Below are positions 45,073-52,604 of a stretch of DNA of 64,000 nt, in pieces. A program made the translations under genes and the position numbers. The notes under the pieces were generated by a model, which saw only the letters and a program-made list of their open reading frames with translations, ran no database searches and was not told the origin of the DNA. Position 1 is the stretch's first letter. The number at the start of each line of letters is the position of its first letter. Source of the stretch: Insolitispirillum peregrinum (GTDB taxonomy: Bacteria > Pseudomonadota > Alphaproteobacteria > Rhodospirillales > Rhodospirillaceae); assembly GCF_042665255.1 (NCBI RefSeq), contig NZ_JBHTCD010000021.1; one strand, written 5' to 3'.

Positions 45073-45311
45073 AACTGCGGGGGCATCCAGTCACCCGTAC
45101 GACGCCACACGGTGGGCGGCACGGTGGCAGTACGCCCCCATGGAAAACAGGGTCAGGACCATTTGCACTATTGACCATATTTTTCTTTTATAAACAAACC
45201 TATACGAGAAGTGCTTGCCCTTCTCGATGAATTGCAGCACCCTGTCAGCAGCTTTTGGAAGCGGTTTCTGGCCTGTCATGGGGCACAGAACAGGGGAGCA
45301 TGTAGGGTCTC

Positions 45312-46112
45312 ATGTCGTTCGCCACTATTCTCGGCACGCTGATGGGCTTTGCCCTGTTTGTCGGCTCGGTCGTCATTTCCACCGACAATTATCTTGTTTT
45401 TCTGGACCTCGCGAGTTTTGTGATGGTGATCGGCGGCACCTTTGCCGCCACTTTCGTGTCATTCGAACCACGCTATGTCCTGCTGTCCCTGCGCGGCCTG
45501 CAATCGATCCTGTTCGCCAACAAGGTCGGACGCGGCATTTTGACGCAGGAAGTCGGGCGGGTCATTCGCTGGGGCTATATCATCCAGAAAAACGGCCTGC
45601 CCGGACTGGAAGCCGATGCAGGCAAAGTCCGGAAACAGGACCGCTTCCTCGGCTTCGGGATTGATCTGGTCATTTCAGGGTACACCGGTCAGGAAATCCG
45701 CGAAATTCTGGCAACCACCGTTGAAACCACCTTTCAGCGCAACACCACCCAGGCCGACATCCTGCGCAGCATGGGCTCGACCGCCCCGGCGTTCGGGATG
45801 ATCGGGACGCTGGTCGGTCTGATCATCATGCTCGACAAGATGGCCAGCGACCCCAGCAAGCTGGGTCCGGGGATGGCGGTGGCGCTGATCACCACCCTGT
45901 ACGGCATCCTGTTCGCCCGCCTGATCTTGCTGCCCGCCGCTTCCAAGGTGCAGCAGCGCGAGGAAATTGTCCGCTTCCGCAACTACCTGGTTGCCGAAGG
46001 ACTGGCTCTGCTGGCCGAACGCAAAAGCCCGCGCTACATTCAAGACCGGATGAACGCCTTCCTCGACCCGTCCATTCACTTCAGCATTGACAAGATGCGG
46101 GGGAATTCCTGA
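45312..46112 (+). CDS. motA: Flagellar stator protein MotA (MotA/PomA type)
   Basis: A 266-residue four-helix membrane protein of the ion-driven stator. Transmembrane segments lie near 5-25, 30-50, 150-172 and 185-205, with MGSTAPAFGMIGTLVGLIIML as the third. The cytoplasmic loop carries charged residues for FliG contact. PomA-type wording is closer than ExbB/TolQ. Ion specificity cannot be decided. It has AGGG before the ATG and shares TGATG with motB. Confidence 0.88.
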   Translation: MSFATILGTLMGFALFVGSVVISTDNYLVFLDLASFVMVIGGTFAATFVSFEPRYVLLSLRGLQSILFANKVGRGILTQEVGRVIRWGYIIQKNGLPGLEADAGKVRKQDRFLGFGIDLVISGYTGQEIREILATTVETTFQRNTTQADILRSMGSTAPAFGMIGTLVGLIIMLDKMASDPSKLGPGMAVALITTLYGILFARLILLPAASKVQQREEIVRFRNYLVAEGLALLAERKSPRYIQDRMNAFLDPSIHFSIDKMRGNS

Positions 46113-46783
46113 TGCTTGGCAATGGCAGCAATATCAATCCTCCCAAACGGAAGGAACCAGAAGAAGACTGGATGACCACCTTTGCCGACATGACCACCCT
46201 GATGCTGTGCTTCTTTGTGATGCTGGCATCAATCTCCAAGGTCGATACGGTCTTGTTCGAGCAGGTCAAAGCCGGGGTGGCCAAAGGCATCGGGAACCGC
46301 AACAGCGAAACCCCGGTCGAAAACCTGCGACAGGAAATGCAGGAAGTCCTGAAGTCGCTGAAAGTCGAGGATCAGGTCGGCATTGGCACCGACACCCAAG
46401 GGGTAACGCTGGAAATGGCCACCGGATCGTTCTTTGCTCCGGGGTCCGCCGAATTCGGCCCCGAAGCCGGGCCCATCCTGGGCAAGATTTCCGCCACCCT
46501 TGCCGCCGACCGCTATATCGGCTTTCAGGTCGAGGTTCAGGGGCATACCGATGACACCCCGATCCACACCCCGCAGTATCCCTCCAACTGGGAACTGTCT
46601 GCCGGTCGCGCCAGCGCGGTGGTTCGCTACTTCCTGCAGGCAGGCATCGAGCCGTCCCGGATGAAGGCGGTCGGACTGGCCGATACCTCACCGAAGGTTC
46701 CCAACCGTGGCCCGAATGGCGAGGCGCTGGTGCAGAATCAGGAAATCAACCGGCGCGTGGTGGTTCGTATTTATCCGCGTTGA
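46112..46783 (+). CDS. motB: Flagellar stator protein MotB (OmpA-like C-terminus)
   Basis: A 223-residue protein with one transmembrane helix carrying the ion-binding Asp26 (FADMTTLMLCFFVML), a plug/linker region, and an OmpA-like peptidoglycan-binding domain (FQVEVQGHTDDTPI, NWELSAGRASAVVRYFLQAG, NQEINRRVVVRI). It is compact compared with enteric MotB. It overlaps motA by one base, giving a stator pair. No flagellar structural genes are nearby. Confidence 0.9.
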   Translation: MLGNGSNINPPKRKEPEEDWMTTFADMTTLMLCFFVMLASISKVDTVLFEQVKAGVAKGIGNRNSETPVENLRQEMQEVLKSLKVEDQVGIGTDTQGVTLEMATGSFFAPGSAEFGPEAGPILGKISATLAADRYIGFQVEVQGHTDDTPIHTPQYPSNWELSAGRASAVVRYFLQAGIEPSRMKAVGLADTSPKVPNRGPNGEALVQNQEINRRVVVRIYPR

Positions 46784-46810
46784 CGGGTTTCACGAAGAGG
46801 AAGCAAGGAC

Positions 46811-46965
46811 GTGGAGCGCTGCTCCACACCTCGCCGGGGCCTTAGAGCATTTTCAAGTTGACCGTCGACGGTCAACGGCTCGGAAAATGCGGCACGAAAA
46901 GGGAAGAGCGTTTTCGCTCGGTGTGAAAACGCTCTAAGGCCCTGGACCCCATTTCAAATCAAATA
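46811..46965 (+). repeat. Composite intergenic repeat, copy E (W split by another element)
   Basis: GTGGAGCGCTGCTCCAC and CGCCGGGGCCTT are followed by a 90-base insertion, then AAGGCCCTGGACCCCATT. The stop codon of the integrase on the minus strand lies at the right end. Only the left half of W is present, as in copy C. Confidence 0.8.
46843..46936. mobile_element. TA-flanked palindromic miniature element inside repeat copy E
   Basis: Terminal inverted repeats GAGCATTTTC (46845-46854) and GAAAACGCTC (46925-46934) match in 9 of 10 bases and are bounded by TA on both sides. Inside are the palindrome GTTGACCGTCGACGGTCAAC and a second hairpin with GAGCGTTTTC. Removing the element and one TA restores the W stem GGGGCCTTAAGGCC. 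The layout fits a miniature element with TA target duplication. Confidence 0.7.
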
Positions 46966-47570
46966 AGATCAACCACCTTGCGCTGGGCTTCACCGTCCCC
47001 ATCGATATAAATCTGGGTCGTTGACAGGCTGGCGTGCCCGGCAAGATATTGCACGTCGCGCAGACTCCCCCCGACCTGACTGATCCGCCGGGCTGCACGG
47101 GTAATGAACGTGCGCCGACCGCTGTGACTTGAACAGCCGTCAAAGCCAATTCCGCGATACAGATCGCCGAACCAGTCGGCAATGGTCCCCGGCGCCATGC
47201 GCCCACCCCGCTCGGAATTTCGTCCGCGTTCGGAGCGAATGACCGGGGCGTCACTGACCGCGCCTTCCTGACTGTCACGCAGCGTTTGCAGGGCCTCGCG
47301 CAGCACCCGGTTCAGCGGCACCACACGCCCGCCGCGTTTCCCCTTCGAAGCCTTGTTTTCCAGACTGATCACCTCGGCAATCTGCCCATCCGCGTCGGTG
47401 ATCATCGCCCAGGTCAGCATTGAAATTTCCTTGGCCCGCAAGCCCGCCTTCACCGACAGCAGGAACATGGCGATATTCCGCTCCCGGTATCGCCCTTGCG
47501 CCTTCAGTACGCCCAGAACCGCCGCCTCCTGTCGTTCGGTGAGCATTTTTGCCCGACGCCCCAGAGCCAT
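46959..47570 (-). CDS. Tyrosine recombinase/integrase, short form
   Basis: A 203-residue catalytic-domain-only integrase. The full catalytic set is visible: Arg45 (AGLRAKEIS), His149-x2-Arg152 (SSHSGRRTF), His179 (LAGHAS) and Tyr188 (TTQIYID). It lacks most of the N-terminal core-binding domain, so it may act with reduced specificity or with partners. The ATG at 47570 has GAGG upstream. It is divergent from a KfrA-like gene and shares its operator region. No att core is recognised. Confidence 0.88.
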   Translation of the reverse strand: MALGRRAKMLTERQEAAVLGVLKAQGRYRERNIAMFLLSVKAGLRAKEISMLTWAMITDADGQIAEVISLENKASKGKRGGRVVPLNRVLREALQTLRDSQEGAVSDAPVIRSERGRNSERGGRMAPGTIADWFGDLYRGIGFDGCSSHSGRRTFITRAARRISQVGGSLRDVQYLAGHASLSTTQIYIDGDGEAQRKVVDLI

Positions 47571-47580
47571 TCAGAACCTC

Positions 47581-47629
47581 ACAAACTTCCGTTAAAAAGA
47601 GCAATTTCCATATTTTCACGGAAGTTTGT
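47581..47629. promoter_or_regulatory. Operator-like inverted repeat 1 (integrase side)
   Basis: ACAAACTTCCGT (47581-47592) and ACGGAAGTTTGT (47618-47629) are perfect inverted copies. Each arm continues inward as TAAAA or TTTTC, giving the half-site ACTTCCGTTAAAA. It begins 11 bases before the integrase start. Confidence 0.65.
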
Positions 47630-47674
47630 CGTGGAGGCAAGTTTTTTGGCGTCGAAATTTGGCCTGTTTCCTAT

Positions 47675-47706
47675 ACTCCCGATAAAATATGAATTTTAAC
47701 GGGAGT
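47675..47706. promoter_or_regulatory. Operator-like inverted repeat 2 (kfrA side)
   Basis: ACTCCCGATAAAA (47675-47687) and TTTTAACGGGAGT (47694-47706) form an inverted repeat with one mismatch. The half-site is the same as in the first repeat but the arms are 9 bases closer, about one helical turn. Confidence 0.65.
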
Positions 47707-47799
47707 TAATTCCACCCCCACAAGATAACAAGTTATGTTACATAAAATAACAAAATATCGTAACGTTACGGTGATTGGCCGAAAGAAGGAAAATTTGCG

Positions 47800-48873
47800 A
47801 TGCCATCCACGCCTCCAGAGCCCATCCACAGCACCGAAGATCGCCGGAATCCACCAATCACCACCGCCGAAGTGCTGATCGCCTGCCGTGAGCTGGCCGC
47901 AGCCGGAGAGCCGGTAACGCGTCGTTCTGTTCGGGAAAAGCTGGGGCGCGGGTCAATGACAACCATCCATAACGGCGTCCGCGAGTACGAAAATCAGCAA
48001 ACACCGTCCCTGCCCCCGGTCGAATTGACGCAGGAAGATCAACAGATCATCACTGAACTGGGAGCACGCGCACTGACCATCGCCGCCGGGCGGGTCCAGC
48101 ACATTCACAGCGAGCGGGAAGCCTTGCTGCTGGCAAACGCAGAGGCCACAGAAGCCCGAGCCAACGATGCCATCGCCGCCGCCGAGGCCCGCATCGAAGA
48201 GGCACAGCAGCAGGCCCTGATTGCCGAAGACGCTCGACAGGCCGCAATCGCGGAAAAAGACAAGGCCACCGCCAGCGCCGCCGCTGCCGCCGAACGGGCA
48301 CTCCGCACCGAAGGCCAGATGGAACAACTGGCCAGTCGCAACGCGGCCCTGACCGCGCGGCTCCATGACATTGAACAGGAACTGGCGGTCAGCAAAACCC
48401 GGATCGAACTGGAAATCGTCGGACGGCGACAGGCCGAAAGCGAGTTGGCGACCGCCACCAGCACCCTTGCAGCCCTGCGCGAGACACAGCAGGCACAAGC
48501 ACAGGCGCAGGCCCAAACTCTGGCGCAAATCCGGGAAGCTCTGGCCGCAGAGCAGGCCCTGCGGATCGAAGTGACCCATCAACGGGACAGCAGCCTCGCC
48601 GCACTGGAAAAACAACAGCACGAGCTGGCAGCCCTGACCACCACCCTCAGCCGCAGGGAGGCCGCCATTGCCTCTCAGGAGGCATCCATCCGGCAACTAT
48701 CCCTGGATCTTGCCAGCGAGCGGGACCGGGTCACGCAGTTGACCATGATCGCCTCCAGCACGGAAAAACACGCCGCAGCCCTGCGATCACTGGAAGAAAC
48801 CATCGCTGCCCTGGCCAGCAGGACTGAAAAGCATCCGCCAGAGGAAGCATCACAAAATCAGCAGGACCAATAG
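47800..48873 (+). CDS. KfrA-type DNA-binding coiled-coil protein
   Basis: A 357-residue protein with a KfrA_N DNA-binding domain (ITTAEVLIACRELAAAGEPVTRRSVREKLGRGSMTTIHNGVREYE, about 20-65) followed by a continuous Ala/Glu/Gln-rich coiled coil of about 80-345. KfrA proteins of IncP and related plasmids repress their own promoter and form filaments that support partitioning. Here the gene lies on what looks like chromosome, beside an integrase, so it marks a plasmid- or island-derived module. AAGGA precedes the ATG. The stop is followed one base later by repeat copy F. Confidence 0.85.
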   Translation: MPSTPPEPIHSTEDRRNPPITTAEVLIACRELAAAGEPVTRRSVREKLGRGSMTTIHNGVREYENQQTPSLPPVELTQEDQQIITELGARALTIAAGRVQHIHSEREALLLANAEATEARANDAIAAAEARIEEAQQQALIAEDARQAAIAEKDKATASAAAAAERALRTEGQMEQLASRNAALTARLHDIEQELAVSKTRIELEIVGRRQAESELATATSTLAALRETQQAQAQAQAQTLAQIREALAAEQALRIEVTHQRDSSLAALEKQQHELAALTTTLSRREAAIASQEASIRQLSLDLASERDRVTQLTMIASSTEKHAAALRSLEETIAALASRTEKHPPEEASQNQQDQ

Positions 48874-48874
48874 G

Positions 48875-49105
48875 GCATTGTCGAAAAGCGGGAGCCGGCT
48901 TTCGCAAAAACAATGCGACACTACAAAAGGTTGGATCAGCGTACCTGTGTCAGACCACAGTACACGACAGTTGGTGGAAAAGAACGGGCTATCGCCCAAA
49001 CCCATTCGGGGTCTCAAGGCCCCAGCGAGGTTTGGAGCAGCGCTCCATGATCCTGTTTTCTGTTTGTCGTGTACTGTGGTGTCAGGTTTAACGCACGCTG
49101 ATCCC
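48875..49105 (-). repeat. Composite intergenic repeat, copy F (X + Y interrupted by W)
   Basis: The X module (48875-48920, imperfect hairpin GCATTGT... to ...ACAATGC) and Y halves (48934-48953 and 49081-49105) enclose the W element at 48954-49080. Compared with the uninterrupted Y-X unit at 61791-61885, W has landed inside Y. Confidence 0.85.
48954..49080 (-). mobile_element. W element: 127-bp MITE-like insertion with intact ends
   Basis: Perfect 16-bp terminal inverted repeats ACCACAGTACACGACA (48954-48969) and TGTCGTGTACTGTGGT (49065-49080). Direct repeats GTCAG flank it (48949-48953, 49081-49085), consistent with a 5-bp target duplication. The internal part contains GGAGCGCTGCTCC and GC-rich hairpins but no reading frame. 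The transposase that would move it is not in the window. Confidence 0.8.
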
Positions 49106-51424
49106 GGCCTCGCTGGATCGCAGCGTGAACGAGAACACCGACCCGCTGCCGGGGATGGAGCGCACCCAGATACGCCCGCCACTGTATTCAACAATCCGTT
49201 TGCAGATTGCCAGGCCAATCCCCGTTCCCTCATACTCATGCTTGGTATGAAGACGCTGGAAAATCAAAAAAATACGTTCGTAGAATTCTTCCCCGATACC
49301 AATCCCGTTGTCCGCAATGGACACCGTGCACATCTCGTCATCGCGCGCGACCGAGATGGTTATCTCGGGACGACGCTCGGGACTGGCATACTTGATCGCG
49401 TTTCCGATCAGGTTCTGGAACAGCCGGATCATCTGACTGGCATCCCCCAAAACCCAGCCCATCTCTTCGGGGGCCGTAATAACCGCCCCGCTATCGGCAA
49501 TGGCTTGCCGCAGGTTGAGCAGTGCCCCGTCACAGGCCAGACGCAAATCCATCGGCGCCAGCGCCTTGCGCGATGTCTCGACGCGGGAATACTGTAACAG
49601 GTCTTCGATGATCTGCTTCATGCGCACCGCACCATCAACGGCAAAGTTGATGTATTCCCGCGCCTCGTCATCCAGACCCTTGCCATAGCGCTGACGCAAC
49701 AACTGCAAAAAGCTCGCGACCATCCGCAACGGCTCCTGCAGGTCATGCGAGGCAACATAGGCAAACTGCTGCAATTCCTGATTGGAGCGCTGGACATCAC
49801 TTTCCCACTGCTTGCGCTCGGTGATGTCACGAATATAGCCCGCCACATAGGGCGTTCCTTCGTACTCCAGGGCGTTGACTGATATCTCCACCGGAATTTC
49901 AACGCCATCCGGCCGCTGATGGATTGTCTCGAACAACTCTGTCCGTTCACGCCGCAGGCGGTCTGGCAGGGTGGCCAGAATTGCTCCTGCCGGAAAGGCT
50001 CCATCGACGTCCATGATCCGTGTTTTCAGCAACTGGGCCCGCGTCCGGCCAAAATGACGACAGGCCGCCGCATTGACATAGACAAAACGGAAATCCTCGT
50101 TGGGCATCAGACAATAGATAGGATCGCGGCTGTGGTCGATGATCGCCTGTGTAAACAACAACTCCTGCCGGATTTTGTGCTGTTCAGTGGTATCGATTGC
50201 CACCCCGATATAACCGACGATCGCGCCTTGCGCGTCTCGCAGGATGCTCACCGTGCTGTCAACCCATACCGTCGAGCCGTTCTTGCGCATCCAGCGTTTT
50301 TCAATGCGATAGCTGGTCCGCTCTCCACTCATCAGCTCGCGGACCAGCCGCTGTTCGTTCAGCGCCTCGGTCGGATGGGTGAATTCCCACGCGCGCCGCA
50401 TCAGCAATTCATCCATGCCATAGCCAAGCAGACGACAGATCGCAGCATTCCCCCGCACCAGCCGACCGGTCGGAGACGCCAATGCAATCCCCGCCTCGGA
50501 AACATCAAAGATGGTTTGCAGCCGCTGTTCACTGTTCCGCAGGGCCTCGGCCCGCTCCCGCGCCTGATGCAGGGCGGTTTTCAGCTGATAGACGGCGCCC
50601 TGAATGGTGGCAATTTCCCGAGTTGCCGGCGTCGGCAAGGTGACCGGCACCTGCATGTCATGCAACAGCCCGCGCAAGGCATCGCTGACCCGCAGAACCG
50701 GCAGCAGCAGGTGGCGGCGAATGACGATCACGGCAAACAGCAACGTCCCCAGCATGACCGCAACCACCAGCACGCCGGACAACTGGTTCAGACTGGCAAG
50801 ATGATCAATCTGGCGAAAATGTTCGGTGGTCAGTCGTTCGGTATCGGCAGCCAGCCTGGCCTGCAACTCCAGCAAGACCGTATCCTGCGGCGACCACAAG
50901 GCCCGCGCCTTGCCATCCACCTGAACCGCCTGCGCCTCCAGCCTTGCCCGGGCGGCTTTATCCGGCTCGCTTTGCGCCGACAACCGCAGGCCAAGGGCTT
51001 CTTCGCGCAAGGCCAGCACGTCCCGCAACATGGTATAGATGGTCTGGGCCCCGGCCTTGATCTGGGGGTCGATCCCCATCGAGGGGTGATAGGACAAGGC
51101 TTGCGCCGCCCGCCCGGCCGGACGCCAGTCGCCCGGATCATATGCCGAGGCGGTGATCCAGCCAAACCGGATCATCCGTTCCAGATTGGCTGCGGCCTGC
51201 TGGCGGGCCAGCAAGGCGGGCACCGTCGTCCGGCGGCTATCCTGAGCCAGAGACTGAATGTCCCCCTCGCTTTTCAGCAATGCTCCCAGTGCGGCCAGCA
51301 GAATGATCGCACCACTGATCGCCAGCAGCAACAACCGCCGACGCAACGACGGCAAGGAGCGCAGGGGCGCTGCGACTGCACTGGCATCGGCCGTCCGGGA
51401 AGCAGAGGCAGAAAGAGAGTCCAT
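49088..51424 (-). CDS. PAS-domain hybrid-free sensor histidine kinase
   Basis: A 778-residue membrane kinase. There is an N-terminal transmembrane helix (about 30-50), a periplasmic four-helix-like sensor, a second transmembrane helix (about 212-236), a HAMP-like segment, two PAS/PAC units (about 295-415 and 420-540), then HisKA with His560 (YVASHDLQEPLRMVASFLQLL) and HATPase (NLIGNAIKYA, DNGIGI, GTGIGLAICKRIVE). This core resembles phytochrome-like and CHASE-type kinases. No cognate response regulator is adjacent. The last codons, ISVR and stop, come from the Y repeat. Confidence 0.87.
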   Translation of the reverse strand: MDSLSASASRTADASAVAAPLRSLPSLRRRLLLLAISGAIILLAALGALLKSEGDIQSLAQDSRRTTVPALLARQQAAANLERMIRFGWITASAYDPGDWRPAGRAAQALSYHPSMGIDPQIKAGAQTIYTMLRDVLALREEALGLRLSAQSEPDKAARARLEAQAVQVDGKARALWSPQDTVLLELQARLAADTERLTTEHFRQIDHLASLNQLSGVLVVAVMLGTLLFAVIVIRRHLLLPVLRVSDALRGLLHDMQVPVTLPTPATREIATIQGAVYQLKTALHQARERAEALRNSEQRLQTIFDVSEAGIALASPTGRLVRGNAAICRLLGYGMDELLMRRAWEFTHPTEALNEQRLVRELMSGERTSYRIEKRWMRKNGSTVWVDSTVSILRDAQGAIVGYIGVAIDTTEQHKIRQELLFTQAIIDHSRDPIYCLMPNEDFRFVYVNAAACRHFGRTRAQLLKTRIMDVDGAFPAGAILATLPDRLRRERTELFETIHQRPDGVEIPVEISVNALEYEGTPYVAGYIRDITERKQWESDVQRSNQELQQFAYVASHDLQEPLRMVASFLQLLRQRYGKGLDDEAREYINFAVDGAVRMKQIIEDLLQYSRVETSRKALAPMDLRLACDGALLNLRQAIADSGAVITAPEEMGWVLGDASQMIRLFQNLIGNAIKYASPERRPEITISVARDDEMCTVSIADNGIGIGEEFYERIFLIFQRLHTKHEYEGTGIGLAICKRIVEYSGGRIWVRSIPGSGSVFSFTLRSSEAGISVR

Positions 51425-51463
51425 GCTATATCAGTCCACATTCGGAACGAGAGCAATAACCAG

Positions 51464-51501
51464 GACCAGCGTGCCTGCGTCAGGTTCAACGCACGCTGGT
51501 C
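51464..51501 (+). repeat. Y repeat, solitary copy H
   Basis: A perfect 11-bp inverted repeat GACCAGCGTGC/GCACGCTGGTC with a 16-base centre containing GTCAGGTTC. It has the same orientation as the Y half at 49081-49105, so the kinase gene lies between direct Y copies. Confidence 0.75.
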
Positions 51502-51590
51502 GAGCATCTTTCTGGCAGAATCAATCCCTGAAGATCCTGTCAGATCGAGAGCAAAGCGGGCCGTTTTTCTGCGATCCGTCACCCGTCAGG

Positions 51591-52403
51591 TCAAAGGATA
51601 TCAAACGGAAAATAACGATAAATCAGGGCACGATAACTCCCGTCCCGACCAATGGCATCCATGACCGCATCCACCTTCTTTACCACTTCCGGGCGAGATG
51701 GCGTAACAATAATATGGACATCCCCTGACAAGGCAGGCTCATCGACCGGAGGCCCGTAATAATCAAATGCTCCGCCACGCTCACTGTTCAGGAAATCGAG
51801 CACATTGACCGTTGGCAACAGCGCCAGATCGCACGCACCCTCGACCAGCGCATCCTGCAATGTATTGCGATGGGTGTATTCCCGCACATGCGCTTTTGGC
51901 CCACTCAACCGGGCAAGCCAGGCACTTTGGCGCGTATCCGAAACCGAACAAAGAACATGGTGTTCGCGCAAAGAGGATATCGGCAATCGTTCCAGGGTCC
52001 GTCGCCCGACAAAGCTGGACGTGGACCGCCAAATCGGCCTGGAGAACAGCATCTTCTGCTCCCGGTCCGGAGTTCGCAGCACGTTGGCAACCCCGATTGT
52101 CAGCGAGCCGTCACTCACTCCTTTCAGAACGTCAGCAAAAGGCAGGGCTTCGATGCGGCACGGCTGATGGATCTGCTGGCACAGGATATGGGCAATATCA
52201 ACATTGAAGCCCTGCAATACCCCGTTGGCATCCTCTGATGCAAAAGGGGGCGAGGCAGCCGTTACCCCGATCACCAGCCCCTCCGCATCCGGTGACCCCG
52301 GTTGCGCTGGCTGGGCGGCAGCCGGTTTCCCGGCGACAGACAGCACTACGATGGCAACAGCCCACACCGCCACCCGACATCTGCCCCAGATACAGGCTTT
52401 CAT
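51591..52403 (-). CDS. Periplasmic solute-binding protein (amino-acid ABC type)
   Basis: A 270-residue secreted protein with signal peptide (hydrophobic 11-25, cut near AAAQ at 30-31) and a bacterial SBP-3 fold: LVIGVTAASPPFASEDANGVLQGFNVDIAHILCQQ and DVLKGVSDGSLTIGVANVLRTPDREQKMLFSRPIW. No permease or ATPase genes are beside it, so it may serve as a sensor input, for instance for the adjacent PAS kinase, or work with a distant transporter. GGGAGG precedes the ATG. The ligand is unknown. Confidence 0.82.
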   Translation of the reverse strand: MKACIWGRCRVAVWAVAIVVLSVAGKPAAAQPAQPGSPDAEGLVIGVTAASPPFASEDANGVLQGFNVDIAHILCQQIHQPCRIEALPFADVLKGVSDGSLTIGVANVLRTPDREQKMLFSRPIWRSTSSFVGRRTLERLPISSLREHHVLCSVSDTRQSAWLARLSGPKAHVREYTHRNTLQDALVEGACDLALLPTVNVLDFLNSERGGAFDYYGPPVDEPALSGDVHIIVTPSRPEVVKKVDAVMDAIGRDGSYRALIYRYFPFDIL

Positions 52404-52604
52404 TCTGCCTCCCTTGACCTTGCAGGATTTTTGATATTTTCCTTATGAATCTCACTCATTTCCTGCCGGTTAGCAGTGTGCCGCAGGATGCAGGCGAACG
52501 AAATCAAAAAACAGGTTTCCCCTTGCAGCTTTACACAGCGGGGACCACTATTCCGCTTGGAAACAGCCAAGGCCCAGTGCCCCAAGCGTAAGGATGCCCT
52601 ACCC

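Noticed and set aside
45312..46783. motA/motB as an ExbBD or TolQR pair
   Set aside because: The 266-residue PomA-like protein and the OmpA-type C-terminus with Asp26 fit the stator family better than TolQ/TolR.
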